NCBI GenBank assembly: GCA_963708855.1
Contig: CAVPUM010000028.1
Coordinates: forward strand, 1-64,000
Direction: 5' to 3'
From: CAIWHR01 sp963708855
GTDB taxonomy: Bacteria > Pseudomonadota > Gammaproteobacteria > Burkholderiales > Casimicrobiaceae
Length of the DNA: 64,000 nt
A program made the translations under genes and the position numbers. Under the pieces are notes generated by a model, which was not told the DNA's origin, made no database searches, and worked only from the letters and a program-made list of their open reading frames with translations. Below are positions 38,331 through 48,208 of this stretch, one piece after another (position 1 is the first letter of the stretch; each line of letters begins with the position of its first letter).

Positions 38331-39401
38331 CTAGACTATCGAAATTGCCGCTCCGGCGAGCGGCGGTGAAAAATCAGCGAGCGCGACGCGCCGTCCCTCG
38401 CGGTGGGACGCGTACACCGCTTCCTGCACCTTCAGGTTCGCGAGATAGTCGCGCCCCGTGTTCTCGATTGGCGCGGCCGTGCGCAGGTGCGCCACGACGT
38501 GCCGCTGCAACCATTCGCAGCAGCCGCCGCCGAACATGTCGAGCTTGCCGCGATCGTAGGCATGTTCGGCTTCGTCGCCGCCATGCGGCTTCCACCACAG
38601 CCGCGCGTCGCCATCGAGACGCAGCACGCCGCCGGAACCCTCGAGCCACATCTCACCCATGGTCCGGCGCGGGTTTTCCGCGACGTGGTCGTTGAGCCGG
38701 TTGCCGTCGAACAATCCCGCCGCGCCGCCCGCGAATTCGAAGATCAGGTAACCCGCATCCTCTCCGGCGATCACCGGGTTCGCGCGCCGCAGCCGCGCCG
38801 TGACGGCCTCGACCTCGCCCATCAGATAGCGGAACGTGTCGATCAGGTGGATCGCGGTCTCGACCACGAGAAAGCGCGGCATGCCCTGGAAATACGGCTG
38901 CCGGTCGAGGTAGGCGCGCGGTCCCTGCCCGTCGCCGGGACGCAGCCGGAATGCGACCGCGTGCAACGCACCCAGAACGCCGGTCGCCACGAGCCGTTTC
39001 GCCTCGCGGTACCACGGCTGGAAACGGAAATTCTCGTGCACGATCAATGGCGCTCCGGCGCGCTCGGCGACGCCGACGATGTCCGCGGCATCGGCGTAAT
39101 TCGCGCCAAACGGCTTCTGGCAGATCGTGGCGATCCCGCGCGCCGCTGCGGCGCGCACGTACTCGTTGTGCGTGACGGGCGACGTGATGACATCGAGCAG
39201 GTCCGGCCTGCTGTCGTCGAGCATGCGCTCGAGCGACGTGTAGGTTCGCGGGATGCCGTAGGTCGCCGCGCTGACGCGCGCCTTCTCTTCGCTCCGATTG
39301 CAGAGCGCGACCATCTCGACGTCCGCCATGCACTTCCAGCCTTCGAGCTGGAAGCGGCTGAAGTAGCCGGCTCCGGCGATCGCGACACGTAATTTGCCCA
39401 T
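38331..39401 (-). CDS. Gfo/Idh/MocA family oxidoreductase
   Basis: 356-residue NAD(P)-dependent dehydrogenase. The Rossmann start is MGKLRVAIAGAGYFSRFQ, and the family lysine motif appears as CQKPFGANYADA near residue 95. The C-terminal beta-sheet domain contains FRLRPGDGQGP and VVETAIHLIDTFRYLMG, with the active-site His. The family oxidises sugars, inositols and sugar acids. Start ATG 39401 fits the Rossmann fold; the longer frame is shadow. It is the only unbroken dehydrogenase in this operon and may make the 3-oxo acid that OtnK phosphorylates. Confidence 0.9.
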   Translation of the reverse strand: MGKLRVAIAGAGYFSRFQLEGWKCMADVEMVALCNRSEEKARVSAATYGIPRTYTSLERMLDDSRPDLLDVITSPVTHNEYVRAAAARGIATICQKPFGANYADAADIVGVAERAGAPLIVHENFRFQPWYREAKRLVATGVLGALHAVAFRLRPGDGQGPRAYLDRQPYFQGMPRFLVVETAIHLIDTFRYLMGEVEAVTARLRRANPVIAGEDAGYLIFEFAGGAAGLFDGNRLNDHVAENPRRTMGEMWLEGSGGVLRLDGDARLWWKPHGGDEAEHAYDRGKLDMFGGGCCEWLQRHVVAHLRTAAPIENTGRDYLANLKVQEAVYASHREGRRVALADFSPPLAGAAISIV

Positions 39402-39411
39402 CGTCAGGTCC

Positions 39412-40496
39412 TCACAGATTGGCCAGGACAGCGTCGCGGATCGCCGCGGTCCCGGCCTGGCCGCCCAACTCGAACGGGAGCAGTTTTCCGGAGGCAAACG
39501 CGGCGTCAACGGCGCGCTCGAGCCGTTGCGCTGCCGCCGCGAGGCGCGGGTCCTCGTGCCGCTCGGCGAGCCAGTCGAGCATCATGGCGGCGGACAGGAT
39601 CATCGCGGTGGGATTGGCCTTGCCCTGACCGGCGATGTCCGGCGCGGAGCCGTGGCACGGCTGGAAGAGGCCGTGCCGGTCGCCCACGTCGGCCGAAGGC
39701 GCCATGCCCATGCCGCCGACGAGCGCCGCGCATTGATCGGAGAGGATGTCGCCGAACATGTTCTCGGTGACGAGCACGTCGAAGCTCCCACGGCTTGCGC
39801 ACCAGATCGAGCGCGGTCGCGTCGACGTAGTGGTGGCGGGCGGCGATCCCGGGATGACGGGCGGCGACCTCGTCGAAGATCCTGCGGAAGAACGCCATCG
39901 ACACGAACACGTTCGCCTTGTCGACGCAGGTGACGCTCCCCGGCCGGCCGCGCGCGCGGCGCCGCTCGGCAAGGCGAAAGGCGAACTCGTGCACGCGCTC
40001 GGATCCGGCGCGCGTGATCACCATGGTGTCGCGCGCTTCGCGGTCGTCCTTCGACCGTGCCGCGACCGCGCGAGGCGAACAGACCCTCGGTGGATTCGCG
40101 GACGAGCACGAGGTCGATGTTCTGCGCGCGGGGATCGGCCAGCGGCAGCGGAACGCCGGGAATCGCCCGTGCCGGACGCACGCCGGCGTAGAGCTCGAGC
40201 CGGACCCGCAGGTCGAGCTGCGGCGCGATTTCGGTGCCGTCCGGGTAGCGGATCTCCGGCCAGCCCATCGCGCCGAACAGGATCGCGTCGGCGCGCTCGG
40301 CGGCCGCGAACGTCGCGTCGGGCAGCGCGTCGCCGGTTGCCTTGTAGTGGAGCGCGCCGCCCGGATGCTCCGCGAACGCGAAACCGTACCCGGCGCCGTG
40401 CGCGAGCCGTTCAAGAAGCGGCAGCGCCGCCGCGGTCACTTCGGTGCCGATGCCGTCGCCCGGCAGCACGCAGATGTCGTAGGTGGTCTTGGCCAT
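39412..40496 (-). pseudogene. Isopropylmalate/tartrate dehydrogenase-like protein (two frameshifts)
   Basis: ATG 40496 starts TTYDICVLPGDGIGTEV and reads well to LVRESTEGLFASRGRG. A shift near 40065 moves to a frame with TMVITRAGSERVHEFAFRLA and CVDKANVFVSMAFFR, and a second near 39790 to TENMFGDILSDQCAALVGG and the C-terminus. Conserved Arg, Lys and Asp residues of beta-decarboxylating dehydrogenases are present across the three pieces. It is closer to tartrate/D-malate dehydrogenases (TtuC/DmlA) than to a biosynthetic LeuB, given the operon. Probably indel errors. Confidence 0.8.
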
Positions 40497-40508
40497 GGTC
40501 CGCAGTCG

Positions 40509-41207
40509 TTACATTTGCGCCAGCTTGTAGCGCTCGAGGATGGAGGTGAGCTCCAGGCGCCCCCGTTCACGGTGCGCGCGATGGATCTCGCGCGCCGCGA
40601 CGGCGTCGCCCTTCCTGATGGCGCGCACGAGGTCCGTGTGCTCGCGGGTCGAATGGACGGGCTTCGGCCGCAGCCGCAGCGTGAACATCCGCGCGCGGTG
40701 CGCGCGGTCCCAGAAGTTGTAGACGGTCGTCGCCAGCAGCCGGTTACCGCACAGCTCCACCAGGTGCCGGTGAAAGCGCTCATCGGCCCGCGCCCATGCG
40801 TCGAGATCGCCGGCCTTGAGCGCCGCGTCCATCGCGCGCGAGGCAGCGTCGAGCGGCGCGATGTCGCGCGCTACGGGCTTGCGCTGCGCCACCATCTCCG
40901 CCGCGGTGGCCTCGAGGCTCCCCAGCAGCTGGTAGATCTCGTTCATGTCGGCCGCCGAGACCGGCAGCACGCGCATGCCGTGCCGCGGCACCACCTCGAC
41001 GAGCCCCTCCTGCGCGAGCCGGATCAGCGCTTCGCGCACCGGCGTGCGGCTCACTCCGAGCTCGAGCGCCAGCTCCTGCTCGAGCGCGCGGTGGCCGGGA
41101 GCCCACTCGTTGTCGAGAATCTTCGCGCGCATCGTCCGGTAGGCCGCGTCGACGAGGGACGTTGCCGTCGGTTCGGCGGCACGCGCTACGGAGTTGCGGG
41201 CGGCCAT
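40509..41207 (-). CDS. GntR-family regulator with FCD domain
   Basis: 232-residue repressor-type regulator. The winged helix at residues 20-85 contains GHRALEQELALELGVSRTPVREAL, and the all-helical FCD ligand domain follows, with the metal-site pattern DERFHRHLVELCGN and a late EHTDLVRAI. FadR-subgroup regulators typically respond to organic acids. The start overlaps the stop of the lactonase gene (TGATG). A palindrome at 42256-42271 in front of the operon is its likely operator. Confidence 0.93.
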   Translation of the reverse strand: MAARNSVARAAEPTATSLVDAAYRTMRAKILDNEWAPGHRALEQELALELGVSRTPVREALIRLAQEGLVEVVPRHGMRVLPVSAADMNEIYQLLGSLEATAAEMVAQRKPVARDIAPLDAASRAMDAALKAGDLDAWARADERFHRHLVELCGNRLLATTVYNFWDRAHRARMFTLRLRPKPVHSTREHTDLVRAIRKGDAVAAREIHRAHRERGRLELTSILERYKLAQM

Positions 41208-42196
41208 CAGCGTTCCGGCCAGTTCCAGTGCGCGGGAGCGAGACCCGCGACCGGGGAAGCGAAGGCATAGATGGCGTCGTCGAGCAGGCAGCCGAGGTAG
41301 GCAGTACGCCGGTCGGGCCCTCCAAACGCGATGCTCGAGATGTTCCTGAGCCGCGCGCTCTTGACGCCGTCGAGGTGCGGGCGACCGAGCTCACCGGCGA
41401 GATAGGCGGCCTCGACCGACGCCACGTGCGCGGCGTCGAGATCCTCGAGCACCGTCGTGACGGCGCCGTCGGGCGCGACGCGCAATACGCGGTTGCTGAT
41501 GATCGACACGATCCACAGATGACCTTCAACATCGAACGCCATGCCGTCGGGAAACGTGCCTGCGCCATATTCCGCGAACACCTCGCGCGGCCCAAGCCCG
41601 CCGTCGCTGCGGACCGGGAACCGCGACGTGAGCCGGGAGAACGTCTCGTTCACGTAGAGCCATTCGCCGCGGGCGTCGAGCACGGCCTCGTTGGTGTACC
41701 CGAGGCCGTCGGCGACGATGCGTGCGCCCTTGTCGTCGACCAGCACGATGAAGCCATCGGCGACGTCGCGCCGGTAGCCGCGCGCGCGCGGGACGAGGCG
41801 GGTGCTCACGGTTATCCAGACGCGGCCACGGGCGTCCTCGAACACGAAGTTCGACGGCGGCAACGCAACGCCGTCCGCTTCTTCCAGGAAAGGCCGGATC
41901 TCGCCGCTGCGAGAGAGCGCGAACACGCCGCCTTGCTCGGCGCCGAGGTCGGCGAACAGGAACGAGCCGTCGCGCCGCAAAGCGATGCCGTTCGGTCGCG
42001 CCGGCCGGCCGCCGGGAATCTCGCCGCGGTAGAGGGCCTGCGTACCGTCCGCCTTGACGTGCGCGACGCCGCCGCGCCAATCGGCGGTGAAGATGTCGCC
42101 GGCGGCGTTCGTGACCACGCATTCGGGGCGGCTGAGGCCGCTGCCCATGCGCCTGATGTCAGCGATATCGATCGCGATGCGGTCTTCACGCGCCAC
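41207..42196 (-). CDS. SMP-30/gluconolactonase-like hydrolase
   Basis: 329-residue six-bladed beta-propeller. Visible repeat-like blocks include RPECVVTNAAGDIFTADW, RPNGIALRRDGSFLFADL and FPDGMAFDVEGHLWI, with the Glu, Asn and Asp metal ligands of the family. The start is GTG 42196 because GGAGGAG lies seven bases upstream; the ATG further upstream has no such site. First gene of the leftward operon, where it probably opens an aldonolactone to the free acid. Confidence 0.88.
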   Translation of the reverse strand: MAREDRIAIDIADIRRMGSGLSRPECVVTNAAGDIFTADWRGGVAHVKADGTQALYRGEIPGGRPARPNGIALRRDGSFLFADLGAEQGGVFALSRSGEIRPFLEEADGVALPPSNFVFEDARGRVWITVSTRLVPRARGYRRDVADGFIVLVDDKGARIVADGLGYTNEAVLDARGEWLYVNETFSRLTSRFPVRSDGGLGPREVFAEYGAGTFPDGMAFDVEGHLWIVSIISNRVLRVAPDGAVTTVLEDLDAAHVASVEAAYLAGELGRPHLDGVKSARLRNISSIAFGGPDRRTAYLGCLLDDAIYAFASPVAGLAPAHWNWPER

Positions 42197-42255
42197 TCCG
42201 AATCTCCTCCGCGACCCCGGGCCGGCGTGAAGCCGACAATGAAACAACGTGTACC

Positions 42256-42271
42256 TTAACGTATACGCTAA
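42256..42271. promoter_or_regulatory. Palindromic operator, probably for the GntR regulator
   Basis: TTAACGTATACGCTAA is a near-perfect 16-base palindrome (one mismatched pair) with a GTATAC core, the GT...AC pattern common to FadR-subgroup GntR operators. It overlaps the predicted -10 of the operon promoter. Confidence 0.6.
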
Positions 42272-42293
42272 CGAAGGAACGGCAGTTCGTCAA
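42265..42293 (-). promoter_or_regulatory. Predicted promoter of the sugar-acid operon
   Basis: On the minus strand TTGACG (42288-42293), a 17-base spacer and TAGCGT (42265-42270). The weak -10 lies inside the palindrome, which suits repression by the GntR protein. Confidence 0.45.
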
Positions 42294-42317
42294 GGGGTCG
42301 CGACATCGCGGTCCTGC

Positions 42318-43031
42318 TCACGGGCGGTGCGGGGATGCCACGCGCGGCCGGCCGGGACGCGGCCACGGCCCTGCGCGATCCTGAACCGAGGCGACGGTGG
42401 CGGGGCTGGCAACTCGGCGGAGTTGTCCGCCGGCCGGGCATTGGCCGGTCAGCGCGCCTTGCGTCGGCGGCGTGCCCCGGACGCGCCCACGCTGCTCGAC
42501 GCGGACTTGCCGTGCGGACGGGGTGGCCGCCGTGATGCCGGTTTGGTGGCCGGGCCGGCCGCGCCGTCGCGCGGCTCGGCGCCCTGCCGGTTCACCGCCC
42601 TGGATCACGCTCGGTCCGCGCCGCGGTGCGCGCTTTACCTGCGTGCTGACCGGTGCACGACCGCCTGGCGCTTTCTTGCCGGCCGCCGGTTCACGCGTCG
42701 TCGGCGATCTCGCCCGGCTCCGGCGGTCGGACCGTGGCGCGACCGGTTCGGGTTCGGGCGAAGGCGCGGGCCGCCAGATCGTCAGGATCTTGCCCAGATG
42801 CTGCACGGGCGCCGCATCGAGGTCGCTGCAGACTCGTGCGAGCAGCGCTTCGCGCTCGCCCCGGTCGTCATTGAACACGCGGATCTTGATCAGCTCGTGG
42901 GCAACCAGGTTGACATCGATTTCGTGCAAGACGGCAGCCGTGAGGCCGTGCTGGCCGATGCTGACGAACGGATGGAGGGCGTGCGCTTTCGCGCGGAAGG
43001 CGCGCCGCTCGGCGGGTGTTAGAGTTCTCAT
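42318..43031 (-). CDS. yhbY: CRM-domain RNA-binding protein YhbY
   Basis: Residues 1-88 are a complete CRM domain (LTPAERRAFRAKAHALHPFV, GLTAAVLHEIDVNLVAHELIK), as in the ribosome-assembly protein YhbY. E. coli YhbY is about 97 residues; here a 150-residue Arg/Pro-rich tail follows. In another frame the region near 42450-42530 reads as a lysine/arginine tail ending ARRRRKAR at a TGA (42449-42451), so the displayed tail may be extended by a frameshift. Divergent from rlmE, 56 bases apart, as in other betaproteobacteria. Confidence 0.88.
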   Translation of the reverse strand: MRTLTPAERRAFRAKAHALHPFVSIGQHGLTAAVLHEIDVNLVAHELIKIRVFNDDRGEREALLARVCSDLDAAPVQHLGKILTIWRPAPSPEPEPVAPRSDRRSRARSPTTREPAAGKKAPGGRAPVSTQVKRAPRRGPSVIQGGEPAGRRAARRRGRPGHQTGITAATPSARQVRVEQRGRVRGTPPTQGALTGQCPAGGQLRRVASPATVASVQDRAGPWPRPGRPRVASPHRP

Positions 43032-43087
43032 CGCCGCATTTTACTCGACAGGGATCGCGCCTCCCAATCAATACGCCTGCCGCTGCC

Positions 43088-43723
43088 ATGGCCATCAAGG
43101 GCACGAAAAAGAACAGATTCGTCAAGGCGTGGATGGCCGAGCACGTCAACGACCCCTGGGTCAAGGAAGCGACGCGGCTGGGCTACCGCTCCCGCGCCGC
43201 GTTCAAGCTGATCGAGCTGGCCGACAAGGACAAGCTGTTCCGCCCGGGAATGAGCGTCGTCGACCTCGGCGCAGCGCCGGGCAGCTGGACCCAGGTCCTG
43301 CGCCAGCGCCTCGGGCCGAAGGCCACCATCGTTGCCATCGACCTGCTGCCGATGGCGCCCGTTGCCGGCGCGACGTTCGTGCAGGCCGATTTTCGCGAGG
43401 ACGAAGGCCTTGCGCAGCTCGAAAATGCTCTGGACGGGCGCAAGGTGGACCTTGTGGTTTCCGATCTTTCCCCCAACTTGTCGGGAGTGGAGGCAGCGGA
43501 TCAGGCACGTTCCGTGCATCTGGGCGAGCTGGCGCTGGAATTCTGCAAGGTTTGGCTGCAACCCGGCGGCGATCTTGTCGTCAAAGCATTCCAGGGTGAA
43601 GGTTTCGCTGATTTCCGGCATGCCATGGAGGCACATTTCGCGAAAGTCTACGTGCGCAAGCCGCAGGCGTCGCGCGACCGAAGCCGTGAGGTGTATGTCG
43701 TCGCAAAGGGCCTGAAAAGCTGA
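43088..43723 (+). CDS. rlmE: 23S rRNA (uridine-2552-2'-O)-methyltransferase
   Basis: 211-residue RlmE/FtsJ that methylates U2552 of 23S rRNA with S-adenosylmethionine. SAM motif VVDLGAAPGSWTQV is near residue 58. Catalytic residues are the Lys in SRAAFKL, the Asp in VVSDLSPNLSG, Lys in VVKAFQGEG and a late Glu in SREVYVV. ATG 43088 begins the family N-terminus. Upstream of ftsH as usual. Confidence 0.96.
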   Translation: MAIKGTKKNRFVKAWMAEHVNDPWVKEATRLGYRSRAAFKLIELADKDKLFRPGMSVVDLGAAPGSWTQVLRQRLGPKATIVAIDLLPMAPVAGATFVQADFREDEGLAQLENALDGRKVDLVVSDLSPNLSGVEAADQARSVHLGELALEFCKVWLQPGGDLVVKAFQGEGFADFRHAMEAHFAKVYVRKPQASRDRSREVYVVAKGLKS

Positions 43724-43903
43724 AGTTTTGGAGGTTTTCCCGGCAATTGTCGCCAGTGGGAGACATGAAGCCGGTATTGAACTGGCCGTGCTCCCTGCGA
43801 GCGGATAGAATCGCAGGGTGGCGGCATCGGGAACGGACGGTAGCAGCGCACGCGGCTGGGTTGGGGCGCGGCGGCCCGCAAGCAATCGCCGCAAGGAGTG
43901 ACA

Positions 43904-45790
<1,887 letters not shown>

Positions 45791-45843
45791 AGAGCGGGGT
45801 CGGACGTGACGTTTCGTCACGCCGGTCGACCAGGGTCAGCGCG

Positions 45844-46725
45844 TTGCCTGGAAGTGTAGCGGCTGATCCCGTTTTTCGCTGCGGGCCCTACGCGTTCGCG
45901 CTCACGCGGCCGCTCGTGATGGGTATCCTGAACGTCACGCCGGATTCCTTTTCCGACGGTGGCCGTTTTGTCGATCGGGAGCGCGCGCTCGCGCATGCCC
46001 GGCAGATGCGGGACGACGGCGCCGACCTCATCGACATCGGCGGCGAATCGTCGCGGCCCGGAGCTTCACCCGTGGCCGAGAGCGAAGAGCTCGACCGGGT
46101 GCTGCCGCTCGTCGAGGCGCTGGCGCCCGCGGGATTCGCGCTCGCGGTCGATACCCGCAAGCCCGCGGTGATGCGCGCGGCGGCGGCGGCCGGGGCGGCG
46201 ATGATCAACGACATCGGGGCCCTGAGCGCGCCGGGAGCGATCGAGGCCTGCGCAAAAAGCGGCGTGGGCGTCTGCCTGATGCACATGCAGCGCGAGCCGC
46301 GGACGATGCAGGCGGCGCCCGAGTACGGCGACGTGGTCGGCGAAGTGCGAGCCTTCCTGCAAACGCGCGCCAGCGTCTGCCTGGCGGCGGGCATCCCGCG
46401 CGAGCGCATCGCGATCGATCCGGGTTTTGGCTTCGGCAAGACGCTGGCGCATAATCTCGAACTGTTGCGATCGATGAGGACGCTCGTGGCGACGGGCTAT
46501 CCCGTGGTTGCCGGTCTGTCGCGCAAGTCGTCGCTCGGCGCGATCACCGGACGCAGCGTCGGCGAGCGGATGCCCGCGAGCGTCGCAGCCGCGCTGGCGG
46601 CGGTCGCGCGAGGCGCGGCCATCGTCCGCGTGCACGACGTGCGCGAGACGGTCGACGCGCTGCGGGTGTGGCACGCAGTGGAGGGCAAGGCGGAATGGGA
46701 GCCGACCCCGCCGCGCGCTCGGTGA
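45844..46725 (+). CDS. folP: Dihydropteroate synthase
   Basis: Joins p-aminobenzoate to the pterin pyrophosphate in folate synthesis. The TIM-barrel has RPLVMGILNVTPDSFSDGG, DIGGESSRPGA, VDTRKPAVMRAA, MINDIGA and DPGFGFGK, all family signatures. The start is uncertain: no ATG precedes the conserved core, and TTG 45844 gives 293 residues, close to the normal length. Between ftsH and glmM, the standard order. Confidence 0.93.
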   Translation: MPGSVAADPVFRCGPYAFALTRPLVMGILNVTPDSFSDGGRFVDRERALAHARQMRDDGADLIDIGGESSRPGASPVAESEELDRVLPLVEALAPAGFALAVDTRKPAVMRAAAAAGAAMINDIGALSAPGAIEACAKSGVGVCLMHMQREPRTMQAAPEYGDVVGEVRAFLQTRASVCLAAGIPRERIAIDPGFGFGKTLAHNLELLRSMRTLVATGYPVVAGLSRKSSLGAITGRSVGERMPASVAAALAAVARGAAIVRVHDVRETVDALRVWHAVEGKAEWEPTPPRAR

Positions 46726-46773
46726 TGGGCAGAGGGTCTTCCGACAGTCGAATCCGATGTTACCTTCCGGGAC

Positions 46774-48129
46774 ATGACGCGACGATATTTCGGCACTGAC
46801 GGCGTACGCGGTTGCGTCGGCGAGCCGCCGATCACGCCCGAACTCGTCCTGAAGCTGGGCTGGGCAGCAGGTCTGGTGCTCGCCGCCGACACGACCCGCG
46901 ACGGCGTGCGCCCTGGCGTGCTCATCGGCAAGGACACGCGCATTTCCGGCTATCTGCTCGAGGCCGCGCTGGAGGCGGGCCTGTCCGCAGCGGGCGTCGA
47001 CGTCTACCTCTCCGGGCCGCTGCCCACCCCGGCGGTGGCTTACCTGACCCGCGCGCTCCGGCTTTCCGCCGGCATCGTGATCAGCGCGTCGCACAACCCA
47101 TACGACGACAACGGGATCAAGTTCTTCTCCGATGCCGGCGCGAAGCTCCCCGACAACATCGAGCAGGCGATCGAGGACGTGATGCAGCAGCCGCTCGCCT
47201 GCGTGCCTTCGGCGCAGCTCGGCAAGGCGCGCCGGATCGAGGATGCCGGCGGCCGCTACATCGAGTTCTGCAAGAGCACGTTTCCGAACGAGCTCGATCT
47301 CAAGGGCTGGCGCATCGTCGTCGACTGCGCGCACGGCGCCGGATATCACGTGGCGCCGCCGGTATTTCACGAGCTGGGCGCCGACGTCGTGGCCGTCGGC
47401 GCGGAGCCGAACGGGCTCAACATCAACGACGGCGTCGGTGCGACACACGCGCATCACCTGCAGGCGGCGGTGGTTGCGCACGGGGCCGATATCGGCATCG
47501 CGCTCGACGGCGACGGCGACCGCCTGCTGATGGTCGACCGCGACGGCCGCGCGTTCGACGGCGATCAGCTGCTCTACGTGATTGCGATGGACTATCACCG
47601 CCGCAAAGCGCTCAGCGGAGGCGTTGTCGGCACAATGATGACCAACCTCGGTCTCGAACAGGCGCTGGCGCGCGAGGGCATCGCGCTCGATCGCGCTGCG
47701 GTCGGCGACCGCTACGTGCTGGAGAAGCTGCGGGAAAAGGGCTGGCTCCTCGGCGGGGAGAACTCCGGCCACATCCTCTGCCTCGACAAGCACACGACGG
47801 GCGACGCCATCGTCGCCGCGCTCGCGGTGTTGCGCGCGCTGGTCGAGCAACGGGCGACGCTCGCCGAGGCCGCGGCTGGCATCAAGCTCTTTCCGCAGCG
47901 ACTGATCAATGTGCGCCTGCCGAAAGGCTACGACTGGAAGGCGGACGACGCGATACGCGCGGCGCAGGCCGGAGCGGTCAGCGCGCTGGGCGACACCGGG
48001 CGCGTGCTGCTGCGTCCCTCGGGCACCGAGCCCGTGTTGCGCGTCATGGTCGAAGCGCGCGAGGCCGGGCTTGCCGACAGGCACGCGCAAGCGCTGGCCG
48101 ACGCGATCGCCGCAGCGACCGGCGCCTGA
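46774..48129 (+). CDS. glmM: Phosphoglucosamine mutase
   Basis: 451-residue enzyme that converts glucosamine-6-phosphate to glucosamine-1-phosphate for peptidoglycan and lipopolysaccharide. It begins RRYFGTDGVRG. The phosphoserine loop ISASHNPYDDNG places active Ser106. A DGDGDR metal loop and C-terminal RPSGTEPVLRVM phosphate-binding loop follow. It is 48 bases after folP. Confidence 0.97.
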   Translation: MTRRYFGTDGVRGCVGEPPITPELVLKLGWAAGLVLAADTTRDGVRPGVLIGKDTRISGYLLEAALEAGLSAAGVDVYLSGPLPTPAVAYLTRALRLSAGIVISASHNPYDDNGIKFFSDAGAKLPDNIEQAIEDVMQQPLACVPSAQLGKARRIEDAGGRYIEFCKSTFPNELDLKGWRIVVDCAHGAGYHVAPPVFHELGADVVAVGAEPNGLNINDGVGATHAHHLQAAVVAHGADIGIALDGDGDRLLMVDRDGRAFDGDQLLYVIAMDYHRRKALSGGVVGTMMTNLGLEQALAREGIALDRAAVGDRYVLEKLREKGWLLGGENSGHILCLDKHTTGDAIVAALAVLRALVEQRATLAEAAAGIKLFPQRLINVRLPKGYDWKADDAIRAAQAGAVSALGDTGRVLLRPSGTEPVLRVMVEAREAGLADRHAQALADAIAAATGA

Positions 48130-48208
48130 CGTCGGGCAACGCGCCTTACCAGTCCCGGTCGCCGGATCAAAGCTTTCGCGGGAACGACGGCAGGGCGATA
48201 ATCCGCGG

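Noticed and set aside
43777..43811. Promoter (TTGAAC...TAGAAT) or heat-shock promoter before ftsH
   Set aside because: The spacer is 23 bases, too long for sigma-70, and the sigma-32 -10 block is poor.
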